From NCBI GenBank assembly GCA_963966185.1, contig CAWZYM010000140.1, positions 62,001 through 126,000 on the forward strand: DNA of 64,000 bases, in the 5' to 3' direction. This DNA is from Rhabditoides inermis. Taxonomy: Eukaryota > Nematoda > Chromadorea > Rhabditida > Rhabditidae. The notes under the pieces are model-generated. The model made no database searches and was not told where the DNA came from. It saw only the letters and a list, made by a program, of their open reading frames with translations. Position 1 is the first letter of the stretch. The number at the start of each line of letters is the position of its first letter. Made by a program: the position numbers and the translations under genes. Shown piece by piece: positions 20,038 through 30,863 of the stretch.

Positions 20038-20863
20038 TCGTGACAAGCCTCTGGACAGTTGTAGTGCAGGTTTTGCCAACTTTCCTTGTCCTTGGTAGGG
20101 GTAAGGAAAGTCGTATTATATCGTGACAAGTCTCTGGAGTGTTGTCGTGCAGGTTTTGCAAGTTTTCCTCTCCCTAGGCAGGGGCCACAAGTGTTTTAAT
20201 GTATTGGAACAAACGTCTTGAGTGTTGTCGTGCAGGTTTTGCCGTTTTACCTTGTTCTTGGTTGGAACCACGAGTGCTGCAATATATGAGAACAAACATC
20301 TGCAGTGTTGTAGTGCAGGTTCTGCCAACTTTCCCAGTCCTTGGTAGAAGTCACGAGTGTTGCAATATATGAGAAGAAACCTCTGAAGTGTTGTAGTGCA
20401 GGTTTTGCCAATTTTCCTTTTTCTTTGCAGGGGCCACGAGTGTTTTAATGTATTGGAACAAACGTCTGGAGTGCTGTCGTGCAGGTTTTGCCAATTTTCC
20501 GTGTCCTTGGTAGGGGAAAGGAAAGTCGTATTATATCGTGACAAGCCTCTGAAGTGTTGTCGTGCAGGTTTTGCCAATTTTCCTTGTGTTTGGTAGGGGA
20601 AAGGAAAGTCGTATTTTATCGTGACAAGCCTCTGGAATGTTGTCGTGCAGGTTTTGCCAAATTTACTTGTCCTTGTTAGGAGCCACGAGTGTTGCAATAT
20701 ATGAATATATGAGAACACACCTATGAAGTGTTTTAGTGCAGGTTTTGCCAACTTTCCTTGTCTTTGGTAGGGGTAAGGAAAGTCGTATTATGTCGTGACA
20801 AGCCTCTGGAATGTTGTCGTGCAGGTTTTGCCATTTTTCCTTGTCCTTGTTAGGAGCCACGAG
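20038..20863 (+). repeat. HOR segment before the 20.86-kb junction
   Basis: Copy of 10,298-11,124 at an offset of 9,740 bp, with the T8-T9-T10 cassette (T8 motif at 20,168), a T11-like monomer and the 91-bp T1. It also matches 15.0-16.03 kb (offset 4,830 over its later part). It lacks the gttttgctaatttt change seen at 10,665. Confidence 0.83.
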
Positions 20864-20880
20864 TGCAGGTTTTGCTAATT
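20855..20880 (+). other. Out-of-register 288-bp deletion junction
   Basis: The sequence passes from ttaggagccacgagtg directly into caggttttgctaatttt. The left side matches 15.8-16.03 kb at offset 4,830 and the right side matches 16.32 kb onward at offset 4,542. So 288 bp are missing relative to that copy, about 3.5 monomers. The two parent sequences share agtg at the join, a 4-bp microhomology. Unlike most indels here it breaks the 83-bp register. Confidence 0.85.
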
Positions 20881-23262
20881 TTCGTTTTCTTTGTCTTTAA
20901 ATGAGACCACGAATACTTTATTGTAGTGGGACAAATTTCTGAGGTGTTGTAGTGCAGGTTTTGCCAATTTTCCTTGTATTTGGTAGGGACTAGGAAAGTT
21001 TTATTCCATCGTGACAAGCCTCTGGAATGTTGTCGTGCAGGTTTTGCCAATTTTCCTTGTCCTTGTTAGGAGCCACGAGTGTTGCAATATATGAGAACAA
21101 ACCTATAAAGTGTTGTAGTGCAGGTTTTGCCAACTTTCCTTGTCCTTGGTAAGGGAGAGGAAAGTCGTATTATATCGTGACAAGCCTCTGGAATGTTGTC
21201 GTGCAGGTTTTGCCAATTTTCCTTGTCCTTGTTAGGAGCCACGAGTGTTGCAATATTTGAGAACAAACCTCTGAAGTGTTGTAGTGCAGGTTTTGCTAAT
21301 TTTCGTTTTCTTTGTCCTCAAATGAGACCACGAATACTTTATTGTAGTGGGACAAATTTCTGAGGTGTTGTAGTGCAGGTTTTGCCAATTTTCCTTGTAT
21401 TTGGTAGGGACTAGGAAAGTTTTATTCCATCGTGACAAGCCTCTGGAATGTTGTCGTGCAGGTTTTGCCATTTTTCCTTGTCCTTGTTAGGAGCCACGAG
21501 TGTTGCAATATATGAGAGCAAACCTATGAAGTGTTGTAGTGCAGGTTTTGCCAACTTTCCTTGTCCTTGGTAGGAGTAAGGAAAGTCGTATTATATTGTG
21601 ACAAGTCTCTGGAGTGTTGTCGTGCAGGTTTTGCCAATTTTCCTTGTTCTTAGTAGGGACCATGAATACTTTATTGTATTGGGACAAGCTTTTGGCGTGT
21701 TTTTGTGCAGGTTTAGCCAAATTTCCCTGTCCTTGGTAGGAGAAAGGAAAGTTGTATTCCAGCGTGACAAGTTTCTGGTGTGTTGTCGTGCAGGTTTTGC
21801 CAATTTTCCGTGTCCTTGGTAGGGGAAAGGAAAGTCGTATCATATCGTAACGAGCCTCTGGAATGTTGTCGTGCAGGTTTTGCCAACTTTCCTTGTCCTT
21901 GGTAGGGATAAGGAAAGTCGTATTATATCGTGACAAGTCTCTGGAGTGTTGTCGTGCAGGTTTGGCAAGTTTTCCTTCTCTAGGCAGGGGCCACAAGTGT
22001 TTTAATGTCTTGGAACAAACGTCTTGAGTGTTGTCGTGCAGGTTTTGCCGTTTTACCTTGTCCTTGGTTGGAACCACGAGTGTTGCAATATATGAGAACA
22101 AACATCTGCAGTGTTGTGGTGCAGGTTCTGCCAACTTTCCCAGTCCTTGGTAGGAGTCACGAGTGTTGCAACATATGAGAACAAACCTCTGAAGTGTTGT
22201 AGTGCAGGTTTTGCCAATTTTCCTCGTCTTTAGTAGGGACCACGATTACTTTATTGTATTGGGACAAGCCTCTGGAGTGTTGTCGTGCAGGTTTTGCCAA
22301 TTTTCTTTGTCCTTGGTAGGGGAAAGGAAAGTCGTATTATATCGTGACAAGCCTCTGGACAGTTGTCGTGCAGGTTTTGCCAATTTTCCTTGTCCTTGTT
22401 AGGAGCCACGAGTGTTGCAATATTCGAAACAAACCTATGAAGTGTTGTAGTGCAGGTTTTGCCAACTTTCCTTGTCCTTGTTAGGAGCCACGAGTGTTTT
22501 AATGTATTGGAACAAACGTCTGGAGTGTTGTCGTGCAGGTTTTGCCAATTTTCCTTGTTCTTGTTAGGAGCCACGAGTGTTTTGATGTATTGGAACAAAC
22601 GTCTGGAGTGTTGTTGTGCAGGTTTTGCCAATTTTCCTTGTCCTTGGTAGGGGAAAGGAAAGTTGTATTCCAGCGTGACAAGTCTCTGGTGTGTTGTCGT
22701 GCAGGTTTTGCGAATTTTCCTTTTTCTTTGCAGGAGGCACGAGTGTTTTAATGTATTGGAACGAACGTCTGAAGTGTTGTCGTGCAGGTTTTGCCAATTT
22801 TCCGTGTCTTTGGTAGGGGAAAGGAAAGTCGTATTATATCGTGACAAGCCTCTGGAGTGTTGTCGTGCAGGTTTTGCCAATTTTCCTTGTCCTTGTTAGG
22901 AGCCACGAGTGTTGCAATTTATGAGAACAAACCTATGAAGTGTTGTAGTGCAGGTTTTGCCAACTTTCCTTGTCCTTGGTACGGGAAAGGAAAGTCGTAT
23001 TATATCGTGACAAGCCTCTGGAATGTTGTCGTGCAGGTTTTGCCAATTTTCCTTGTCCTTGTTAGGAGCCACGAGTGTTTTAATGCATTTGAACAAACGT
23101 CTGGAGTGTTGTCGTGCAGGGTTTGCCAACTTTCCTTGTCCTTGGTAAGGGAAAGGAAAGTCGTATTATATCGTGACAAGCCTCTGGAGTGTTGTCGTGC
23201 AGGTTTTGCCAATTTTCCTTGTCCTTGGTAGGGGAAAAGAAAGTCGTATTATATCGTGACAA
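20864..23262 (+). repeat. HOR segment, copy of 16.32-18.72 kb (4,542-bp step)
   Basis: Landmarks 16,524, 16,690, 16,945, 17,709 and 18,354 recur at 21,066, 21,232, 21,487, 22,251 and 22,896, all at 4,542 bp. It therefore contains T4 trimers, the T7-T6 pair, the T8 short form and one 1,326-bp unit. It ends near 23,262, where cctctggacag replaces the tctctggag that would start a second 1,326-bp unit. Confidence 0.85.
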
Positions 23263-24859
23263 GCCTCTGGACAGTTGTCGTGCAGGTTTTGCCAATTTTC
23301 CTTGTCCTTGTTAGGAGCCACGAGTGTTGCAATATATAAGAACAAACCTCTGGAGTGTTGTCGTGCAGGTTTTGTCAATTTTCCTGATTCTTGGTAAGAG
23401 CCACGAGTGTTGCAATATATGAGAACAAACCTATGAAGTGTTGTAGTGCAGGTTTTGCCAACTTTCCTTGTCCTTGGTAGGGGTAAGGAAAGTCGTATTA
23501 TATCGTGACAAGTCTCTGGAGTGTTGTCGTGCAGGTTTTGCAAGTTTTCCTCTCCCTAGGCAGGGGCCACAAGTGTTTTAATGTATTGGAACAAACGTCT
23601 TGAGTGTTGTCGTGCAGGTTTTGCCGTTTTACCTTGTTCTTGGTTGGAACCACGAGTGCTGCAATATATGAGAACAAACATCTGCAGTGTTGTAGTGCAG
23701 GTTCTGCCAACTTTCCCAGTCCTTGGTAGAAGTCACGAGTGTTGCAATATATGAGAAGAAACCTCTGAAGTGTTGTAGTGCAGGTTTTGCCAATTTTCCT
23801 TTTTCTTTGCAGGGGCCACGAGTGTTTTAATGTATTGGAACAAACGTCTGGAGTGCTGTCGTGCAGGTTTTGCCAATTTTCCGTGTCCTTGGTAGGGGAA
23901 AGGAAAGTCGTAATATATCGTGACAAGCCTCTGGAGTGTTGTCGTGCAGGTTTTGCCAATTTTCCTTGTATTTGGTAGGGGAAAGGAAAGTCGTATTTTA
24001 TCGTGACAAGCCTCTGGAATGTTGTCGTGCAGGTTTTGCCAATTTTCCTTGTCCTTGCTAGGAGCCACGAGTGTTGCAATATATGAATATATGAGAACAC
24101 ACCTATGAAGTGTTGTAGTGCAGGTTTTGCCAACTTTCCTTGTCTTTGGTAGGGGTAAAGAAAGTCGTATTATGTCGTGACAAGCCTCTGGAATGTTGTC
24201 GTGCAGGTTTTGCCAATTTTCCTTGTCCTTGTTAGGAGCCACGAGTGTTTTCATGTATTGGAACAAACGTCTGGAGTGTTGTCATGCAGGTTTTGCCAAT
24301 TTTCCTTGTCCTTGTTAGGAGCCACGAGTGTTTTAATGTATTGGAACAAACGTCTGGAGTGTTGTCGTGCAGGTTTTGCGAATTTTCCTTTTTCTTTGCA
24401 GGAGGCACGAGTGTTTTAATGTATTGGAACGAACGTCTGAAGTGTTGTCGTGCAGGTTTTGCCAATTTTCCGTGTCTTTGGTAGGGGAAAGGAAAGTCGT
24501 ATTATATCGTGACAAGCCTCTGGAGTGTTGTCGTGCAGGTTTTGCCAATTTTCCTTGTCCTTGTTAGGAGCCACGAGTGTTGCAATTTATGAGAACAAAC
24601 CTATGAAGTGTTGTAGTGCAGGTTTTGCCAACTTTCCTTGTCCTTGGTACGGGAAAGGAAAGTCGTATTATATCGTGACAAGCCTCTGGAATGTTGTCGT
24701 GCAGGTTTTGCCAATTTTCCTTGTCCTTGTTAGGAGCCACGAGTGTTTTAATGTATTTGAACAAACGTCTGGAGTGTTGTCGTGCAGGGTTTGCCAACTT
24801 TCCTTGTCCTTGGTAAGGGAAAGGAAAGTCGTATTATATCGTGACAAGCCTCTGGAGTG
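23263..24859 (+). repeat. 1,585-bp HOR, copy 1
   Basis: Landmarks at 23,550 (T8), 24,232 and 24,564 recur at 25,135, 25,817 and 26,149. Order is T1 with atataag, T12, T1, T2, T8-T9-T10, T11-like, T2 with cgtaatatatcg, the 91-bp T1, T3 subclasses, T11 and T2 variants. This copy reads gattcttggtaag in T12; the next two read gattctcggtaag. Confidence 0.88.
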
Positions 24860-26444
24860 TTGTCGTGCAGGTTTTGCCAATTTTCCTTGTCCTTGTTAGG
24901 AGCCACGAGTGTTGCAATATATAAGAACAAACCTCTGGAGTGTTGTCGTGCAGGTTTTGTCAATTTTCCTGATTCTCGGTAAGAGCCACGAGTGTTGCAA
25001 TATATGAGAACAAACCTATGAAGTGTTGTAGTGCAGGTTTTGCCAACTTTCCTTGTCCTTGGTAGGGGTAAGGAAAGTCGTATTATATCGTGACAAGTCT
25101 CTGGAGTGTTGTCGTGCAGGTTTTGCAAGTTTTCCTCTCCCTAGGCAGGGGCCACAAGTGTTTTAATGTATTGGAACAAACGTCTTGAGTGTTGTCGTGC
25201 AGGTTTTGCCGTTTTACCTTGTTCTTGGTTGGAACCACGAGTGCTGCAATATATGAGAACAAACATCTGCAGTGTTGTAGTGCAGGTTCTGCCAACTTTC
25301 CCAGTCCTTGGTAGAAGTCACGAGTGTTGCAATATATGAGAAGAAACCTCTGAAGTGTTGTAGTGCAGGTTTTGCCAATTTTCCTTTTTCTTTGCAGGGG
25401 CCACGAGTGTTTTAATGTATTGGAACAAACGTCTGGAGTGCTGTCGTGCAGGTTTTGCCAATTTTCCGTGTCCTTGGTAGGGGAAAGGAAAGTCGTAATA
25501 TATCGTGACAAGCCTCTGGAGTGTTGTCGTGCAGGTTTTGCCAATTTTCCTTGTATTTGGTAGGGGAAAGGAAAGTCGTATTTTATCGTGACAAGCCTCT
25601 GGAATGTTGTCGTGCAGGTTTTGCCAATTTTCCTTGTCCTTGCTAGGAGCCACGAGTGTTGCAATATATGAATATATGAGAACACACCTATGAAGTGTTG
25701 TAGTGCAGGTTTTGCCAACTTTCCTTGTCTTTGGTAGGGGTAAAGAAAGTCGTATTATGTCGTGACAAGCCTCTGGAATGTTGTCGTGCAGGTTTTGCCA
25801 ATTTTCCTTGTCCTTGTTAGGAGCCACGAGTGTTTTCATGTATTGGAACAAACGTCTGGAGTGTTGTCATGCAGGTTTTGCCAATTTTCCTTGTCCTTGT
25901 TAGGAGCCACGAGTGTTTTAATGTATTGGAACAAACGTCTGGAGTGTTGTCGTGCAGGTTTTGCGAATTTTCCTTTTTCTTTGCAGGAGGCACGAGTGTT
26001 TTAATGTATTGGAACGAACGTCTGAAGTGTTGTCGTGCAGGTTTTGCCAATTTTCCGTGTCTTTGGTAGGGGAAAGGAAAGTCGTATTATATCGTGACAA
26101 GCCTCTGGAGTGTTGTCGTGCAGGTTTTGCCAATTTTCCTTGTCCTTGTTAGGAGCCACGAGTGTTGCAATTTATGAGAACAAACCTATGAAGTGTTGTA
26201 GTGCAGGTTTTGCCAACTTTCCTTGTCCTTGGTACGGGAAAGGAAAGTCGTATTATATCGTGACAAGCCTCTGGAATGTTGTCGTGCAGGTTTTGCCAAT
26301 TTTCCTTGTCCTTGTTAGGAGCCACGAGTGTTTTAATGTATTTGAACAAACGTCTGGAGTGTTGTCGTGCAGGGTTTGCCAACTTTCCTTGTCCTTGGTA
26401 AGGGAAAGGAAAGTCGTATTATATCGTGACAAGCCTCTGGAGTG
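24860..26444 (+). repeat. 1,585-bp HOR, copy 2
   Basis: Repeats copy 1 with matching private markers cgtaatatatcg (25,495) and gtcatgcagg (25,866). T12 here has gattctcggtaag near 24,970, shared with copy 3 and not with copy 1, so copies 2 and 3 are the closer pair at that site. Confidence 0.88.
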
Positions 26445-28220
26445 TTGTCGTGCAGGTTTTGCCAATTTTCCTTGTCCTTGTTAGGAGCCACGAGTGTTGC
26501 AATATATAAGAACAAACCTCTGGAGTGTTGTCGTGCAGGTTTTGTCAATTTTCCTGATTCTCGGTAAGAGCCACGAGTGTTGCAATATATGAGAACAAAC
26601 CTATGAAGTGTTGTAGTGCAGGTTTTGCCAACTTTCCTTGTCCTTGGTAGGGGTAAGGAAAGTCGTATTATATCGTGACAAGTCTCTGGAGTGTTGTCGT
26701 GCAGGTTTTGCAAGTTTTCCTCTCCCTAGGCAGGGGCCACAAGTGTTTTAATGTATTGGAACAAACGTCTTGAGTGTTGTCGTGCAGGTTTTGCCGTTTT
26801 ACCTTGTTCTTGGTTGGAACCACGAGTGCTGCAATATATGAGAACAAACATCTGCAGTGTTGTAGTGCAGGTTCTGCCAACTTTCCCAGTCCTTGGTAGA
26901 AGTCACGAGTGTTGCAATATATGAGAAGAAACCTCTGAAGTGTTGTAGTGCAGGTTTTGCCAATTTTCCTTTTTCTTTGCAGGGGCCACGAGTGTTTTAA
27001 TGTATTGGAACAAACGTCTGGAGTGCTGTCGTGCAGGTTTTTTCCAATTTTCCGTGTCCTTGGTAGGGGAAAGGAAAGTCGTATTATATCGTGACAAGCC
27101 TCTGGAGTGTTGTCGTGCAGGTTTTGCCAATTTTCCTTGTATTTGGTAGGGGAAAGGAAAGTCGTATTTTATCGTGACAAGCCTCTGGAATGTTGTCGTG
27201 CAGGTTTTGCCAATTTTCCTTGTCCTTGCTAGGAGCCACGAGTGTTGCAATATATGAATATATGAGAACACACCTATGAAGTGTTGTAGTGCAGGTTTTG
27301 CCAACTTTCCTTGTCTTTGGTAGGGGTAAGAAAAGTCGTATTATGTCGTGACAAGCCTCTGGAATGTTGTCGTGCAGGTTTTGCCAATTTTCCTTGTCCT
27401 TGTTAGGAGCCACGAGTGTTTTCATGTATTGGAACAAACGTCTGGAGTGTTGTCATGCAGGTTTTGCCAATTTTCCTTGTCCTTGTTAGGAGCCACGAGT
27501 GTTTTAATGTATTGGAACAAACGTCTGGAGTGTTGTCGTGCAGGTTTTGCCAATTTTCCTTGTTCTTGTTAGGAGCCACGAGTGTTTTGATGTATTGGAA
27601 CAAACGTCTGGAGTGTTGTCGTGCAGGTTTTGCCAATTTTCCTTGTCCTTGGTAGGGGAAAGGAAAGTTGTATTCCAGCGTGACAAGTCTCTGGTGTGTT
27701 GTCGTGCAGGTTTTGCGAATTTTCCTTTTTCTTTGCAGGAGGCACGAGTGTTTTAATGTATTGGAACGAACGTCTGAAGTGTTGTCGTGCAGGTTTTGCC
27801 AAATTTCCGTGTCTTTGGTAGGGGAAAGGAAAGTCGTATTATATCGTGACAAGCCTCTGGAGTGTTGTCGTGCAGGTTTTGCCAATTTTCCTTGTCCTTG
27901 TTAGGAGCCACGAGTGTTGCAATTTATGAGAACAAACCTATGAAGTGTTGTAGTGCAGGTTTTGCCAACTTTCCTTGTCCTTGGTACGGGAAAGGAAAGT
28001 CGTATTATATCGTGACAAGCCTCTGGAATGTTGTCGTGCAGGTTTTGCCAATTTTCCTTGTCCTTGTTAGGAGCCACGAGTGTTTTAATGTATTTGAACA
28101 AACGTCTGGAGTGTTGTCGTGCAGGGTTTGCCAACTTTCCTTGTCCTTGGTAAGGGAAAGGAAAGTCGTATTATATCGTGACAAGCCTCTGGAGTGTTGT
28201 CGTGCAGGTTTTGCCAATTT
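26445..28220 (+). repeat. 1,585-bp HOR, copy 3 with two extra monomers
   Basis: Follows copy 2 at 1,585-1,586 bp until about 27,540, then has 166 bp more (two monomers, a T3 and a T6) before T11; the later offset is 1,752. Other private changes are the core caggttttttccaa at 27,034, cgtattatatcg restored at 27,080, and gtaagaaaagtcg near 27,326. The expanded part matches 0.83-1.00 kb. Confidence 0.85.
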
Positions 28221-30863
28221 TCCTTGTCCTTGGTAGGGGAAAAGAAAGTCGTATTATATCGTGACAAGCCTCTGGACAGTTGTCGTGCAGGTTTTGCCAA
28301 TTTTCCTTGTCCTTGTTAGGAGCCACGAGTGTTGCAATATATAAGAACAAACCTCTGGAGTGTTGTCGTGCAGGTTTTGTCAATTTTCCTGATTCTTGGT
28401 AAGAGCCACGAGTGTTGCAATATATGAGAAAAAAACCTATGAAGTGTTGTAGTGCAGGTTTTGCCAACTTTCCTTGTCCTTGGTAGGGGTAAGGAAAGTC
28501 GTATTATATCGTGACAAGTCTCTGGAGTGTTGTCGTGCAGGTTTTGCAAGTTTTCCTCTCCCTAGGCAGGGGCCACAAGTGTTTTAATGTATTGGAACAA
28601 ACGTCTTGAGTGTTGTCGTGCAGGTTTTGCCGTTTTACCTTGTTCTTGGTTGGAACCACGAGTGCTGCAATATATGAGAACAAACATCTGCAGTGTTGTA
28701 GTGCAGGTTCTGCCAACTTTCCCAGTCCTTGGTAGAAGTCACGAGTGTTGCATTATATGAGAAGAAACCTCTGAAGTGTTGTAGTGCAGGTTTTGCCAAT
28801 TTTCCTTTTTCTTTGCAGGGGCCACGAGTGTTTTAATGTATTGGAACAAACGTCTGGAGTGCTGTCGTGCAGGTTTTGCCAATTTTCCGTGTCCTTGGTA
28901 GGGGAAAGGAAAGTCGTATTATATCGTGACAAGCCTCTGAAGTGTTGTCGTGCAGGTTTTGCCAATTTTCCTTGTGTTTGGTAGGGGAAAGGAAAGTCGT
29001 ATTTTATCGTGACAAGCCTCTGGAATGTTGTCGTGCAGGTTTTGCCAATTTTCCTTGTCCTTGCTAGGAGCCACGAGTGTTGCAATATATGAATATATGA
29101 GAACACACCTATGAAGTGTTGTAGTGCAGGTTTTGCCAACTTTCCTTGTCTTTGGTAGGGGTAAGGAAAGTCGTATTATGTCGTGACAAGCCTCTGGAAT
29201 GTTGTCGTGCAGGTTTTGCCAATTTTCCTTGTCCTTGTTAGGAGCCACGAGTGTTTTCATGTATTGGAACAAACGTCTGGAGTGTTGTCGTGCAGGTTTT
29301 GCCAATTTTCCTTGTCCTTGTTAGGAGCCACGAGTGTTTTAATGTATTGGAACAAACGTCTCAAGTGTTGTCGTGCAGGTTTTGCCAATTTTCCTTGTCC
29401 TTGGTAGGGGAAAGGAAAGTCGTATTATAACGTGAAAAGCCTCTGGACAGTTGTCGTGCAGGTTTTGCCGTTTTACCTTGTCCTTGGTTGGAACCACGAG
29501 TGTTGCAATATATGAGAACAAACATCTGCAGTGTTGTAGTGCAGGTTCTGCCAACTTTCCCAGTCCTTGGTAGGAGTCACGAGTGTTGCAATATATGAGA
29601 AAAAACCTCTGCAGTGTTGTAGTGCAGGTTTTGCCAATTTTCCTTGTTCTTAGTAGGGACCATGAATACTTTATTGTATTGGGACAAGCTTTTGGCGTGT
29701 TTTTGTGCAGGTTTCGCCAATTTTTCCTGTCCTTGGTAGGAGAAAGGAAAGTTGTATTCCAGCGTGACAAGTCTCTGGTGTGTTGTCGTGCAGGTTTTGC
29801 GAATTTTCCTTTTTCTTTGCAGGGGCCACGAGTGTTTTAATGTATTGGAACAAACGTCTGAAGTGTTGTCGTGCAGGTTTTGCCAATTTTCCGTGTCCTT
29901 GGTAGGAGAAAGGAAAGTCGTATTATATCGTGACAAGCCTCTGGAGTGTTGTCGTGCAGGTTTTGCCAATTTTCCTTGTCCTTGTTAGGAGCCACGAGTG
30001 TTGCAATTTATGAGAACAAACCTATGAAGTGTTGTAGTGCAGGTTTTGCCAACTTTCCTTGTCCTTGGTAGGGGAAAGGAAAGTCGTATTATATCGTGAC
30101 AAGCCTCTGGAATGTTGTCGTGCAGGTTTTGCCAATTTTCCTTGTCCTTGTTAGGAGCCACGAGTGTTTTAATGTATTTGAACAAACGTCTGGAGTGTTG
30201 TCGTGCAAGGTTTGCCAACTTTCCTTGTATTTGGTAGGGGAAAGGAAAGTCGTATTTTATCGTGACAAGCCTCTGGAATGTTGTCGTGCAGGTTTTGCCA
30301 ATTTTCCTTGTCCTTGCTAGGAGCCACGAGTGTTGCAATATATGAATATATGAGAACAAACCTCTGAAGTGTTGTAGTGCAGGTTTTGCTAATTTTTGTT
30401 TCCTTTGTCCTTGAATGGGACCACCAATACTTTATTGTATTGGGACAAATTTCTGAGGTGTTGTAGTGCAGGTTTTGCCAAATTTACTTGTCCTTGTTAG
30501 GAGCCACGAGTGTTGCAATATATGAGAACAAACCTATGAAGTGTTTTAGTGCAGGTTTTGCCAACTTTCCTTGTCTTTGGCAGGGGTAAGGAAAGTCGTA
30601 TTATGTCGTGACAAGCCTCTGGAATGTTGTCGTGCAGGTTTTCCCAATTTTCCTTGTCCTTGTTAGGAGCCACGAGTGTTTTCATGTATTGGAACAAACG
30701 TCTGGAGTGTTGTCGTGCAGGTTTTGCCAATTTTCCTTGTCCTTATTAGGAGCCACGAGTGTTTTAATGTATTGGAACAAACGTCTGGAGTGTTGTAGTG
30801 CAGGTTTTGCTAATTTTCGTTTTCTTTGTCTTTAAATGAGACCACGAATACTTTATTGTAGTG
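28221..30863 (+). repeat. Transition zone between left and right HOR domains
   Basis: Starts with left-type monomers (a T12 and the T8-T9-T10 cassette at 28,556). It then introduces right-type monomers: T3 with gtctcaag at 29,357, T2 with cgtattataacgtgaaaag, and the T4 relative with accaccaatactttattg near 30,420. The part from 28.9 to 30.2 kb matches 48.2-49.5 kb at 19,330 bp. The core reads gtgcaaggtttgcc at 30,204. No unique sequence separates the two domains. Confidence 0.78.
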
